Assembly (NCBI RefSeq): GCF_037996645.1
Contig: NZ_JBBMXV010000003.1
Coordinates: 310,001 to 374,000, forward strand
Source: Halalkalicoccus tibetensis
Lineage (GTDB): Archaea > Halobacteriota > Halobacteria > Halobacteriales > Halalkalicoccaceae
Direction: 5' to 3'
DNA: 64,000 nt
The stretch's first letter is position 1. The number at the start of each line of letters is the position of its first letter. The notes under the pieces are model-generated. The model did no database searches and was not told the DNA's origin. It worked only from the letters and a program-made list of their open reading frames with translations. The position numbers were made by a program, and so were the translations under genes. Below, one piece after another: positions 42,954 to 51,447 of the stretch.

Positions 42954-43568
42954 TCAGGCCGGGGCGAACTCCGCGGCGTAGAGGTGGTTGAGCATGACGT
43001 AAGTGACGACGCCGAGGACTAGGCTGAGGATCCACGATCCGGCGGCGATCTGGCCGACCCGTGCGTGGGAGGTTTCCGCCAGCTCGGTCGGGGTGTGAGT
43101 GAGCCCGAGGACGATCGCGTAGAGCACGAGCGGCACCGCGAGCACCGAGAGGACGATGTGGATCGCGAGCATGATCAGGTAGGCGGGCTGGATCCAGTCC
43201 CACAGCGGCACCCAGGCGTACTGGCTGGCGAGGACGAAGTGTTTCTCGCCGCCGCCACCGACCTTCGGGAGGTACAGCAGGAGGAACAGCACGATCAGGG
43301 CGAACGACAGCACCATCGCGTTCCTGTGTTTCCCGACCTCGCCCTTGCGGATCCAGTACCAGCCGAGCACGAGCGAGACGGTCGTCACCGTGTTGACGAT
43401 CGCGATCGCGTGCGAGAGCAGGTCGACACCCGGTTCGCCGATGTCGGGGTACAGCGGGACGACGCCGGCGAAGGTCCCGATGACGAGCGCGTAGCCAAGC
43501 GCCGTGAGCACCATCGCGGCCGCCAGTGGTCGGTTCCTCGCGCGCCGCTGTACGGTTGCCGTTGCCAT
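42954..43568 (-). CDS. DUF420 membrane protein
   Basis: 204 residues with about six membrane helices. DLLSHAIAIVNTVTTVSLVL, IRKGEVGKHRNAMVLSFALI and YLIMLAIHIVLSVLAVPLVL contain the histidines typical of DUF420, a family related to a cytochrome-oxidase assembly or subunit protein (CtaM/YozB in Bacillus). TPTELAETSHARVGQIA precedes the last helix. Probably helps assemble or modify heme-copper oxidase; no oxidase genes are in this window. Single gene, with its own promoter region of about 70 bases toward the HalOD1 gene. Confidence 0.87.
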   Translation of the reverse strand: MATATVQRRARNRPLAAAMVLTALGYALVIGTFAGVVPLYPDIGEPGVDLLSHAIAIVNTVTTVSLVLGWYWIRKGEVGKHRNAMVLSFALIVLFLLLYLPKVGGGGEKHFVLASQYAWVPLWDWIQPAYLIMLAIHIVLSVLAVPLVLYAIVLGLTHTPTELAETSHARVGQIAAGSWILSLVLGVVTYVMLNHLYAAEFAPA

Positions 43569-43637
43569 TGTTCACTGTTGGTTGCCCGCCACTAAATGAC
43601 CTCTCATTCGCCCGCCGCGCTCCCGACCGAGCCGCGC

Positions 43638-43952
43638 CTATGACTCGAAGCCGACCGGTTGGACCTCGATCTCCCCCGATCCGTAGACCGTCACTCGGTG
43701 TTCGAGGGCGACGAACTCCACGTAGGTCTCCCGGCCCGCTCCGGTCGTGGGGTCGAACAGCGCGTCCAACGAGTCCGGATCGACGTAGGTGTACAGCTGG
43801 AACTCCGACGGATCGGCCCCGGCGGCCTCAGAGACCGCCAGAACGACCGTCGTCGACAGCGGCCCCGTCTCCTCGTCGTGGCTGGTTCGATAGACACCGT
43901 CCTCGCGGGCCACGTCCTGCGTCGCCGCCGTTTCCGTATCCCTGGCGCTCAT
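43638..43952 (-). CDS. HalOD1 output-domain protein
   Basis: 104 residues from ATG 43952 (an upstream ATG at 44024 would add 24 residues covering the promoter). TGPLSTTVVLAVSEAAGADP, YTYVDPDSLDALFDP and VEFVALEHRVTVYGSGEIEV match HalOD1, a haloarchaeal output domain found alone or attached to receiver/PAS proteins, predicted to transmit regulatory signals. Stand-alone here. The AT-rich ATATATCGGATAA (43982-43994 reversed) lies about 35 bases upstream. Mechanism unknown. Confidence 0.85.
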   Translation of the reverse strand: MSARDTETAATQDVAREDGVYRTSHDEETGPLSTTVVLAVSEAAGADPSEFQLYTYVDPDSLDALFDPTTGAGRETYVEFVALEHRVTVYGSGEIEVQPVGFES

Positions 43953-44147
43953 TCTCCGGGTACCTCGTCCGTCATCGTAGCTTATCCGATATATGTCTTT
44001 ATCATTTCCTGAAATTTGCTGCACGGAACCGATGTACGACCGTCAGGGAACCGAGTTGGAACTCCGCTCATCCACCGCGTTCTCCTGCCTCCGGAGCCGG
44101 GCGGACGAGCGAGCCGCTCGCCACGTTCGCCTCCCGTAGAACCGCGA

Positions 44148-44220
44148 TGGGACCGCCCGGATTTGAACCGGGGTCAACGGCACCCAAGGCCGCAAGGATA
44201 CCAAGCTACCCCACGGTCCC
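44148..44220 (-). tRNA. tRNA-Pro (anticodon TGG)
   Basis: 73 bases on the minus strand. Acceptor GGGACCG pairs with CGGTCCC, discriminator A. Anticodon arm GCGGC-CTTGGGT-GCCGT reads TGG (proline CCA). T arm CCCGGTTCAAATCCGGG. No encoded CCA and no intron. Unlike tRNA-Ser and tRNA-His in this window, no copy of its 3' end lies downstream. Confidence 0.95.
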
Positions 44221-44288
44221 GTACACCCGGTTTCGGTCGGCGAGGACGAAAACGTTTCGTTCTTACCGCCGGCGCTCCTATCCGTCGC

Positions 44289-44552
44289 ATGGTCACTGGA
44301 CTCGAAGTCGCGGTCCTCGTCGCCGTCGTCGTCCTCCTGCTGGGTTCGTACCGCGTCATCCACACCGTACGCCCCTTCATCGTCAACGCGGTCGTCGGCC
44401 TTCTCGCCCTCATCCTCGCGTCGATGTTCGGCTTCGGCGTCGAGATCACCCCGTTCGTCCTCCTGATCGTCGCGATCGGCGGCGTCCCAGGGGCCGTGCT
44501 CGTCGTCCTGCTCGCCTATCTGGGGATCGCATTCACGCCCGTCGCGATCTGA
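44289..44552 (+). CDS. BofA-family membrane protein
   Basis: 87 residues, nearly all hydrophobic. LEVAVLVAVVVLLLGSYRVI, HTVRPFIVNAVVGLLALILA and ITPFVLLIVAIGGVPGAVLV, VLLAYLGIAF fit the pro-sigmaK processing inhibitor BofA family. In Bacillus BofA restrains a site-2 protease. A site-2 protease gene lies 4 kb away (48355-49605), but a link is speculative. The start ATG 44289 follows TATA-like AACGTTTCGTTCTTACC. Confidence 0.8.
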   Translation: MVTGLEVAVLVAVVVLLLGSYRVIHTVRPFIVNAVVGLLALILASMFGFGVEITPFVLLIVAIGGVPGAVLVVLLAYLGIAFTPVAI

Positions 44553-44710
44553 CTCCGTACCGCTCCGTACCGTTCCGTACCGGTTCGGAACGCTACCGCA
44601 CCCAAAATACAGCTCATATATTCGTTTAAGTAAGTGGGGACCGTCCTCACGGATGATGCCCGGACACGACGGTCGACCGATCGATCGCGCTCGAACGGAG
44701 GGCCACTGAG

Positions 44711-44839
44711 ATGTGGTTGTTCCTGGCGGTCTGTTGGATCGGTGTCCTCCTCGCAGTGCTCACGCTGCTGTTCGCGGAGGGACGGCGCAGCGAGGCCGAG
44801 CCCGTGCGTGGCGAGCGAGTCGACTGGTCCCGGCCGTAG
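44711..44839 (+). CDS. 42-residue single-helix membrane protein
   Basis: ATG 44711 to TAG 44837-44839, preceded by GGAGG at 44698-44702. The first 22 residues (MWLFLAVCWIGVLLAVLTLL) are a membrane helix, followed by a charged tail (EGRRSEAEPVRGERVDW). It ends 8 bases from the convergent helicase gene. Unrecognised; too short for family assignment, but ribosome-binding site and codon use support it. Confidence 0.5.
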   Translation: MWLFLAVCWIGVLLAVLTLLFAEGRRSEAEPVRGERVDWSRP

Positions 44840-44847
44840 CTTCGCGT

Positions 44848-46899
44848 TCACTCCTCGCCGTGGAGCTCCATCGTCGCGACGATGTCCAGGGGGTCCTCGC
44901 CCTTGCGGATCCCGTCGAGGATCTTGAACGCCTCGTCGGGCGCGAGGAAGTGTCGCGTGACGGCCCGGCCCAGCGGCGTGGGGTCGAGCCCGTCGATGAA
45001 CTCGTACTCCAGCAGCTTGCCGATCGCGTGGGTGGTCGGTATCTCGCCGATCATCCGGTCGTTGAGCGATTTCGCGCGCTTGCCGCCGACGACCACGTTC
45101 GCGAGCGTCTCCTCGATCGCCGCCGACTCGTCGTAGTGGGTGCGGACCGGTTCCATCTCGTCCTTCAGGAGCTTGAACGCGATCTCGTCCTCGGTGCCCT
45201 CCATGCTGTTGTGATAGGAGCAGTCGGGCTCGACCAGCAGGTAGACCGTCCCGCGGTCGTGGTAGTCGGGCCGGCCCGCCCGCCCGAGCATCTGGTGGAA
45301 CTCCTGGACCGAGAGCCACTCGATGCCCATCGCCAGCGAGTCGAAGATCACCTGCGAGGCGGGGAAGTCCACCCCCGCCGCGAGCGCCGCGGTCGTCACG
45401 ACCGCCGAGAGCTCCTGGTCGGCGAATCGACGCTCGACCTTCTTTCGCTGCCCGTAGTCGAGGCCCGCGTGATACGGCGCGGCGTCGTACTCGATCTTCC
45501 GGCTGATCTCGTGACAGCGCCGCCGGGAGTTGGTGAAGATTATCGTCTGGCCGCGATACCCCTTCGAGGACTCCCGGTCGAACTCGCGTTTCACGAGCCG
45601 GTTCTCGATGCGCGGTTTCTCGTCGCCGCCCGCGAAGGTGAGGTGGCGCTCGATCGGGATGGGCCGCTCCTCGAACTCGATGAGGCGCGCCTCGAGCTTT
45701 CGCGCGAGCCACTCGGGGTTGCCGACGGTCGCGGAGAGGTAGACCCATTGGGCACCTCCGTAGCCCGCTCGCCTGCCCGCGCGCTGCTCGCAGTAGTCCT
45801 TCAGCCGGGCGATCAGCCCGTCGAGGCGGTGGCCCCGCTCGTCCTCCTTGAGGGTGTGGACCTCGTCGATGACGACCGTGGCGATGTCGCCCAGGTCCCG
45901 CCCGGTGCGCAGCGCGTGGTCGATCCCCTCGTAGGTGCCGACGATCACGTCCGCGTTCGGGTCGAACCGGTTGCCGTCGTCCCGGACGCGGCTCGCGCCG
46001 ACCCGCAGGGTGACGTTCGCGAGGTCGCCGTACTCGTCGCGGAAGTCCTCGTGTTTCTGGTTCGCGAGCGCCACCAGCGGGACGAGAAAGAGCATCTTCC
46101 CCTCGCCCTTCAGTACGCGGTCGATCCCCGTCATCTCGCCGACGAGGGTCTTGCCCGTCGCGGTCGCCGAGACGACGAGCTGGTCCCGGCCCTCGAAGAG
46201 GCCGTTCTCGGCGGCGAGGCTCTGGACCGGCAGCAGGTCGTCGAACCGTCCCTCCAGTAGGCCCTGCAGCTCCGGATGGAGATCGAGCGAGGAGACGGGC
46301 ACCGGGTTGACCTCGTCGGTCGTGGCGCTGATCTCGTCGAACTTCGTGAGGTCGGGGTCGAGCTCGCCCTGCAGCAGGTTCGTGATCCGTTCGAGGTCCT
46401 GGACCTCCAGCAGCAGGTCCTTCAGTCGGTCCTCGGCCGCGCCGGTGACCCCACCCGCGTACGAGAGCTCGCGTTCGAGCTCGACGAAGGCACAGTCCGG
46501 ACAGATCTGTTCCCGGCCCGTCTCGATCGCCGTCTCGCCCGTAATCGGCGAGAACCGCCCCGTCGATGCACAGAGCCGACAGGTCCTGACGACGCGCGCG
46601 TCGAGCTGGTAGCCCGAGAGCATCTCCCGAAGCTCCTCGCGCCCCTCCCGCGAGGTCTGCTCGGAGATCCTGATTCGATCGGCTCCGCGCGCGAACTCGA
46701 CGAACTCCTCGGGGTTGCGTGGCTCCTGGGTCGAGTCGCGCTTGATGCGGAACTTCCCGGGTCGCGGACCCGCGCTCGTCTCCTTCAGCTCGAGGACGGC
46801 CTGGAACAGCCGCTCGCCGTCCCTGAGCGGCACCGCGAGGTAGTCGTCGCGGGTTCCGTGGAGGAAGAGCGTCCCGACCCGCTGGCGCTGCGTTGACAC
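44848..46899 (-). CDS. DEAD/DEAH-box superfamily 2 helicase with zinc ribbon
   Basis: 683 residues from GTG 46899; the open frame continues upstream but that part is arginine-rich noise, and a TATA-like GTATTTG lies 25 bases before 46899. Residues 107-136 hold CRLC...CPDC, a four-cysteine zinc site within an N-terminal module. The helicase core has SATATGKTLVGEM (Lys250), DEVH 345-348, VYLSATVGNPEWLARKL, and the second RecA domain FTNSRRRCHEISRKI, TTAALAAGVDFPASQVIFDS and QMLGRAGRPDYHDRG. Related in build to Hel308/Ski2-type helicases. Role in DNA repair or RNA processing cannot be decided from sequence. Confidence 0.88.
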   Translation of the reverse strand: MSTQRQRVGTLFLHGTRDDYLAVPLRDGERLFQAVLELKETSAGPRPGKFRIKRDSTQEPRNPEEFVEFARGADRIRISEQTSREGREELREMLSGYQLDARVVRTCRLCASTGRFSPITGETAIETGREQICPDCAFVELERELSYAGGVTGAAEDRLKDLLLEVQDLERITNLLQGELDPDLTKFDEISATTDEVNPVPVSSLDLHPELQGLLEGRFDDLLPVQSLAAENGLFEGRDQLVVSATATGKTLVGEMTGIDRVLKGEGKMLFLVPLVALANQKHEDFRDEYGDLANVTLRVGASRVRDDGNRFDPNADVIVGTYEGIDHALRTGRDLGDIATVVIDEVHTLKEDERGHRLDGLIARLKDYCEQRAGRRAGYGGAQWVYLSATVGNPEWLARKLEARLIEFEERPIPIERHLTFAGGDEKPRIENRLVKREFDRESSKGYRGQTIIFTNSRRRCHEISRKIEYDAAPYHAGLDYGQRKKVERRFADQELSAVVTTAALAAGVDFPASQVIFDSLAMGIEWLSVQEFHQMLGRAGRPDYHDRGTVYLLVEPDCSYHNSMEGTEDEIAFKLLKDEMEPVRTHYDESAAIEETLANVVVGGKRAKSLNDRMIGEIPTTHAIGKLLEYEFIDGLDPTPLGRAVTRHFLAPDEAFKILDGIRKGEDPLDIVATMELHGEE

Positions 46900-46943
46900 T
46901 GTCAGTACTACGGAGGCGAGGTATTTGTGCCTATCACTTCGCT

Positions 46944-47315
46944 TTAGGGCTCGACCAGCGAGATCGCGTCCTCGCCGTTGGGGACCGCACAGAGGAACGC
47001 CCCCGCCTCGCTCCCCTCGTTCCTGTACCAGTGGACGACGCCCGCGGGGATCAGAAGCGAGTCGCCGGCCGAAACGACGTGTTCCTCGTCGCCGATCCCG
47101 ACGACGTACTCGCCCTCGAGGACGTACTGTTCGTGCTCGACCTCGTTGGTGTGTCTCGGCACCTCCGCGCCGGGCGCGAGGGTGAAGCGCCGCATCGCGA
47201 AGCTCGGCGCGCCATCGCTCTCGTCGAGCAGGACGCCCTTCGAGAGGCCCTCGGCGGCCTCGACGGGCTCGTACTCGACCGTCTCGCCCCGACGAACGAC
47301 GACGTCTCCGGACAT
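46944..47315 (-). CDS. Cupin-domain protein
   Basis: 123 residues. RRFTLAPGAEVPRHTNEVEH with EQYVLEGEYVVGIGDEE is cupin motif 1 (metal-binding histidines and glutamate); DSLLIPAGVVHWYRNEGSEA is motif 2 with the third histidine. A single cupin barrel. Such small proteins are sugar isomerases, dioxygenases or ligand sensors; nothing here narrows it. It lies between the helicase and, divergently, a universal stress protein gene. Confidence 0.88.
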   Translation of the reverse strand: MSGDVVVRRGETVEYEPVEAAEGLSKGVLLDESDGAPSFAMRRFTLAPGAEVPRHTNEVEHEQYVLEGEYVVGIGDEEHVVSAGDSLLIPAGVVHWYRNEGSEAGAFLCAVPNGEDAISLVEP

Positions 47316-47393
47316 GTCGCTCCCTATGAAACGCCCTCCTATCGGTCTTTCCGTCGACTGAACGCTTTTGCCCTCTGAGTGATAACACCAACC

Positions 47394-48302
47394 ATGGGAG
47401 AGGTCCGGTCGACATCCGAGGGCGCGGGCGGGGCCGACGGCTATCGATTGGTCGTCGCCGTCGGGAACCCGAGCTACGCGTCCCAGCTCGTGCGGACCGC
47501 CGTCGACATCGCGCGCGCGAACGACGGCGAGGTCCGGATCGTCACCGTGGTCCACAAGCCCCGCGAGTCCCCGTTCTCGGTGTTCTCCGACGAGGCGATC
47601 CGAGAGGAGTACGCGGGCGACCGCCGCGAGATCCTCGACCGGGCGCTGGAGGTCGCCGGCGACTCGGTCCCCGTCGACGGGCGGCTGGTCGTCGGCACCG
47701 ATGTCGGCCGCGCGCTGCGGTCGTTCGTCCGCGAGGTCGACGCTGACGCGCTGCTGGTCGGCTGGCACGGGCGGCCCCGTCGCGACGGGATCGTCCTCGG
47801 CTCGACCATCGACGACGTCCTGCGGCGTGCACCCTGCGACGTGCTCGTCGAGCGGATCGGCCCGACCGCCGACGGCGTCGAGCGGGTGCTGCTGCCGGTC
47901 GCCGGCGGCCCGCACCTCCCGTTCGCGGCCTCGGTCGCCGACGCGATCGCGGGCGCGAACGACGCGTCCGTGAGGCTGCTGACGGTGGTCGGTCCCGGCG
48001 CGACCGACGCCGAGCGCGACGACTCGCGTGGGGTCCTCGAGGAAGCGGCTGGACTGCTCACGGCCCCGTCCGAGAGCCGCCTCGCGGAGTCGGCCTCCGT
48101 CGAGGACGCGGTCCTCGAGGCGGCCGACGACAGCGACTTGGTCGTCTTCGGGGCGACCCGCCGCGGACCGGTCCGGCGCCGGCTCATAGGGTCGGTCCCG
48201 CAGGCCGTCGGCCGACGTTCGGATCGGTCCGTGATCGTCGCGCGCCGGCGACCCGATCGGTCCGTCCTCGACCGGGTGGCGGGCCGGCTCTGGGATCGGT
48301 GA
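47394..48302 (+). CDS. Tandem universal stress protein (two UspA domains)
   Basis: 302 residues from ATG 47394. First UspA domain about 15-150 (YRLVVAVGNPSYASQLVRTA, ADALLVGWHGRPRRDGIVLG, IDDVLRRAPCDVLVERI), with a degenerate ATP loop GWHGRPRRDGIVLGS. Second domain about 157-290 (VERVLLPVAGGPHLPFAASV, LVVFGATRRGPVRRRLIGSV, PQAVGRRSDRSVIVAR). Binds ATP or AMP in related proteins and supports stress survival. Stand-alone gene with divergent cupin neighbour. Confidence 0.9.
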   Translation: MGEVRSTSEGAGGADGYRLVVAVGNPSYASQLVRTAVDIARANDGEVRIVTVVHKPRESPFSVFSDEAIREEYAGDRREILDRALEVAGDSVPVDGRLVVGTDVGRALRSFVREVDADALLVGWHGRPRRDGIVLGSTIDDVLRRAPCDVLVERIGPTADGVERVLLPVAGGPHLPFAASVADAIAGANDASVRLLTVVGPGATDAERDDSRGVLEEAAGLLTAPSESRLAESASVEDAVLEAADDSDLVVFGATRRGPVRRRLIGSVPQAVGRRSDRSVIVARRRPDRSVLDRVAGRLWDR

Positions 48303-48323
48303 CCGTCGGCCGGCGAGAAGCCT

Positions 48324-48330
48324 TTTATAC
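48324..48330 (+). promoter_or_regulatory. TATA box of the site-2 protease gene
   Basis: TTTATAC centred about 28 bases before ATG 48355, matching a leaderless start. Confidence 0.55.
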
Positions 48331-48354
48331 GTCCTCCGCCCGTATCGCCCGGTA

Positions 48355-49605
48355 ATGTTCAAGAGCTTTCGCATCGGCTCGCTTTTCGGGATCCCGATCA
48401 AGCTGGACGTCTCCTTTCTGCTGATCCTCCCGATCTTCGCGTGGCTGATCGGCGCTCAGATAGAGCTGCTCGTCGGTCCGCTGAACGCCCTCTTCGGGAC
48501 GACCCTCGATACCGCGGCGCTTACGGCCGGCTACCGACCGTGGATCCTCGGGCTCACCGCGGCGATCGGTCTGTTCGGCGGCGTCGTCCTCCACGAGCTG
48601 GGCCACTCGCTGGTGGCCGTCCGCTACGGCTACCCCATCGACTCGATCACGCTGTGGCTGCTTGGCGGGCTCGCCCAGCTCACCGACCAGCCCGAGGACT
48701 GGAAACAGGAGTTCGCCATCGCCATCGCCGGCCCGATCGTCAGCGTCGCCGTCGGGATCGGCTCCTATCTCCTGTTGTTCGTCGTTCCCGCGAGCCTCGA
48801 CGGCGTCGTCTTCGTGCTCGCCTATCTGGCACTGCTGAACGTCGTGCTCGCGGTCTTCAACATGCTGCCGGCGTTCCCGATGGACGGCGGGCGCGTCCTC
48901 CGGGCGCTGCTCGCGCGCAATCGCCCGTTCGCGCGCGCGACCCAGATCGCCGCCGAGGTCGGCAAGCTCTTCGCGCTGTTCATGGGACTGTTCGGCCTGC
49001 TGCAGTTCAACGTCATCCTGATCGCGCTCGCCTTCTTCGTCTACATCGCTGCCTCGGGCGAGGCACAACAGACCGTCATGAAGGCGGCCTTCGAGGGGGT
49101 CCGGGTCGACGACATCATGACCGCCGAGGGGGACGTCCACACCGTCTCGCCCGACACCTCGATCGCCGACCTCCTCGAGCGGATGTTCTCCGAGCGCCAC
49201 ACCGGCTACCCGGTGATGGAGAACGACCGGCTTGTCGGCGTCGTCACCCTCTCGGACGCCCGCCAGGTCGACGCCGTCGAGCGCGACGCCTTCACCGTCG
49301 AGGACGTGATGACGACCGAACTCGAGACCATCGGGCCCGACGCCGAGGCGATGGACGCGCTCAACCGGATGCAACAGGGCGGGATCGGCCGGCTGCTCGT
49401 GGTGCAGGAAGACGATCTGGTCGGCCTGATCTCGCGGACCGACCTGATGACCGCGCTCAACATCATCAAATCCAGCGGGTCGATCGAGACCGCGAAACGG
49501 GCCGCCGACGAGCGCGACCCCGATCGGATCGACCGGGGCGGGACCGATCGCTCGATGGGCTCGCGCGACCGCGACTCGAACTCCGAGAGCCGCTGGGACC
49601 ACTGA
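48355..49605 (+). CDS. Site-2 protease (M50 family) with two CBS domains
   Basis: 416 residues. The membrane domain (about 1-240, six helices) carries HELGH at residues 80-84 (zinc and catalytic glutamate) and NMLPAFPMDGGRVLRALL, the second zinc-binding motif. Two CBS domains (about 255-310 and 318-375; DIMTAEGDVHTVSPDTSIAD, VMTTELETIGPDAEAMDALN) may sense nucleotides. The last 40 residues are charged and flexible. These intramembrane proteases cleave anchored transcription factors or signal remnants; the membrane HTH regulators at 22-23 and 32-33 kb are conceivable targets, but that is speculation. Confidence 0.93.
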   Translation: MFKSFRIGSLFGIPIKLDVSFLLILPIFAWLIGAQIELLVGPLNALFGTTLDTAALTAGYRPWILGLTAAIGLFGGVVLHELGHSLVAVRYGYPIDSITLWLLGGLAQLTDQPEDWKQEFAIAIAGPIVSVAVGIGSYLLLFVVPASLDGVVFVLAYLALLNVVLAVFNMLPAFPMDGGRVLRALLARNRPFARATQIAAEVGKLFALFMGLFGLLQFNVILIALAFFVYIAASGEAQQTVMKAAFEGVRVDDIMTAEGDVHTVSPDTSIADLLERMFSERHTGYPVMENDRLVGVVTLSDARQVDAVERDAFTVEDVMTTELETIGPDAEAMDALNRMQQGGIGRLLVVQEDDLVGLISRTDLMTALNIIKSSGSIETAKRAADERDPDRIDRGGTDRSMGSRDRDSNSESRWDH

Positions 49606-49621
49606 GTACGAAAAACCCGAT

Positions 49622-50053
49622 TCAGTCGATGTCGATGCGCGTTCCGTCGTCCTCGTCGTCGGCCTCCTCGCGGGTCGGGAGGTGGATCTCGAGCACCCCG
49701 TTGCGGTAGCTGGCGCCGATCTCCTCCTCGATCACGTCGCCGGGTACCGCCAGCTGCCCGTGGACGCGGCGGCTGTGGCGTCGGGTCGTGGCGCCGTCGT
49801 CCTCGCTGGTCTCGTGGGTCGCCCCGATCGAGAGGGCACCGTCCTCGAACCGGAGGTCGATCTCCTCGCGCTCGAAGCCGGGCATGTCCGCGAGGACCAC
49901 GTAGCCCTCCTCGCCAGTCTCGAGGCTGAGGTTGATGTCGCTGTGCTCGCCGGCCCCGAGCGACGGGCGGCCGTCCCAGCCCTCCCACATCGAGCGGCGC
50001 ATCTGTTCCATCATCCGTTCCATCTCCTCGAAGGGGTATCGTCGCATTGCCAT
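49622..50053 (-). CDS. hsp20: Hsp20/alpha-crystallin small heat-shock protein
   Basis: 143 residues from ATG 50053 (ATG 50047 also possible). A TATA box TCTATATAAG at 50081-50090 lies about 32 bases upstream. The alpha-crystallin domain spans about 35-135: DINLSLETGEEGYVVLADMP, GFEREEIDLRFEDGALSIGA and VIEEEIGASYRNGVLEIHLP, with the conserved A-x-x-x-N-G-V-L-E segment near the end. Binds unfolded proteins without ATP. Ends 16 bases from the convergent site-2 protease gene. Confidence 0.93.
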   Translation of the reverse strand: MAMRRYPFEEMERMMEQMRRSMWEGWDGRPSLGAGEHSDINLSLETGEEGYVVLADMPGFEREEIDLRFEDGALSIGATHETSEDDGATTRRHSRRVHGQLAVPGDVIEEEIGASYRNGVLEIHLPTREEADDEDDGTRIDID

Positions 50054-50182
50054 AATGAACAGTAGTATGTTGTTTGCAGTTCTATATAAGAATTCAGAGG
50101 GGTATGATAGCACTGCTCCGAACTATTAACTCGATTCCGAATCGCAGTAACTTCTTATGGCAAGCGTCTGTATAGTGAGGTG

Positions 50183-50311
50183 ATGCCAGAGATCACCGTC
50201 TCCGACACGCTGTACCGTCAGCTCGAGAACGCCGCGGGCGAGGAGGACTTCGAGTCGGCGCTGTGGGAGATGACCTACCTGTTCCAGCGTGGCAACGACC
50301 CCTCGGAGTAA
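50183..50311 (+). CDS. 42-residue conserved-looking small protein, possibly ribbon-helix-helix-like
   Basis: ATG 50183 to TAA 50309-50311. PEITVSDTLYRQLENAAGEE begins like a small ribbon-helix-helix DNA-binding or antitoxin protein, then EDFESALWEMTYLFQRGNDP. TTATGG about 27 bases before the ATG fits a leaderless start, and GAGGTG directly abuts the ATG. Several haloarchaea carry similar short proteins (from memory, unchecked). No toxin gene is adjacent, so an antitoxin role is not supported. Confidence 0.6.
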   Translation: MPEITVSDTLYRQLENAAGEEDFESALWEMTYLFQRGNDPSE

Positions 50312-50406
50312 GCCGTTTTCCCGTCCGTTCTCGCACGATATCCAGAAGAGCCACCGGCCAGGGACGTCGCCGGTCGACGAGGGCTCCCGTCGCTTCGGGG
50401 GCCAAC

Positions 50407-51165
50407 CTATCCTTCCAGTTGACGAACCTGCGATTCGAGGTGGCGCTCGTGGTCGGCGATCGCGTCCTGGTGGGCCTGCTCGTCCCCCAGCCTGCGGGTC
50501 GATAGCTCCTGTAACCGGTGGTCCTTCCCGTAGAGGACGACCGTATCGCCGGCTTCGATCTCGGTGTCGGGTCCCGGCGCGCCGACGTACGGCCCGTCGG
50601 CCTTGTCGACGGCCAGCACCTGCACCCCTTCCGAGAAGAGGTCCAGATCGCGGAGCGTCCCGCCGGTGAGCCACGTCCCCGACTGGATATCGACCTCGGA
50701 GACCCGGTAATCGCCCTGGAGGCCGAGCATCCGCGTGTAGTCGCGGAGCTCGAGGTCCGTCGTGCGGCTGAGCGCCCACTCGATCATCGGCGTCACCGCC
50801 TTGTTGAGCCAGCGGCTCCGCGCGAACCCGAGTATCACGACGGAGCCGCCGAACAGGTACGCGAGCGTCACCAGGTCGCCGCCACCGTTCGTGAACGTCA
50901 GGACGAACGCGCCGATCCCGCTCACGACCCCGACGTTGCCGAGCAGGATGAGCGTGCTCGCGATCCGCCGCCTGCCCGGCGTCGCGACGACCCGTTCGGC
51001 CTCGTCGGTCGTATAGCCCGCCCCCGACAGCGCCGACCTGGCCTGGAAGGAGGCGATGTCGGGCGAGAGGCCGGTCATCTCGAACGCGACCGCCCCGATC
51101 CGACTGATCAGCAAGGAGAGCGCGAGAACGAGCAGAACCGCGTGTGGGGCCGATTCCACCACCAT
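50407..51165 (-). CDS. Membrane protein with TrkA C-terminal (RCK_C) domain
   Basis: 252 residues from ATG 51165. Residues about 8-27 and two helices between 80 and 125 cross the membrane. SPDIASFQARSALSGAGYTT resembles the loop of small potassium-channel-linked proteins. The end (about 160-235) is an RCK_C domain: GDYRVSEVDIQSGTWLTGGT, DLFSEGVQVLAVDKADGPYV and DTEIEAGDTVVLYGKDHRLQ. It likely binds a ligand controlling ion transport. No pore domain with a TVGYG filter is present, so it is not a channel itself. Confidence 0.8.
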   Translation of the reverse strand: MVVESAPHAVLLVLALSLLISRIGAVAFEMTGLSPDIASFQARSALSGAGYTTDEAERVVATPGRRRIASTLILLGNVGVVSGIGAFVLTFTNGGGDLVTLAYLFGGSVVILGFARSRWLNKAVTPMIEWALSRTTDLELRDYTRMLGLQGDYRVSEVDIQSGTWLTGGTLRDLDLFSEGVQVLAVDKADGPYVGAPGPDTEIEAGDTVVLYGKDHRLQELSTRRLGDEQAHQDAIADHERHLESQVRQLEG

Positions 51166-51332
51166 ACCGACGGTAGGGGACGGATCCGTATGAGCACCAC
51201 GAAACCGAAAGACGGAGAGGCCTCGATCGTCGTCGGCCGATGGGCCCACGCGGCGTTGCACGTCCCCGCTTCAGCGTTCGTTCGCGGTGCTCTCTACCGA
51301 AAGCGCGCGCTCACGAACTATCGCTCGGAAGA

Positions 51333-51447
51333 AGGTCCAGATGCGAGAATTGAACCTCGGTCGTTTCGCTCGCTCCGCTCGCTTCACTCCCTGCTTCGAT
51401 TCTCTTCGTTTGACTTTTCGCTCCTCACGTCCGTTCGTCCCGAAAAG
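51333..51447 (-). repeat. tRNA-His 3'-tail: purine-rich spacer ending in a copy of the tRNA 3' end
   Basis: Read on the minus strand, the tRNA-His gene is followed by about 90 bases rich in GAGCGAGCG and then by 51333-51357, which repeats 51445-51469 (the tRNA 3' end plus three trailer bases) with one difference in 25. CGTGAGGAGCGAA (51417-51429 reversed) starts 19 bases after the tRNA, precisely as in the tRNA-Ser tail. No gene in this stretch. Confidence 0.8.

Noticed and set aside
44148-44220. A 3'-end duplication next to tRNA-Pro as for the other two tRNAs
   Set aside because: The 100 bases downstream (toward 44040) contain GAGCGAGC-like sequence but no copy of the tRNA end.
46900-47415. 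172-residue N-terminal extension of the helicase frame
   Set aside because: Arginine-rich translation overlapping the real cupin gene; promoter and homologous start lie at GTG 46899.
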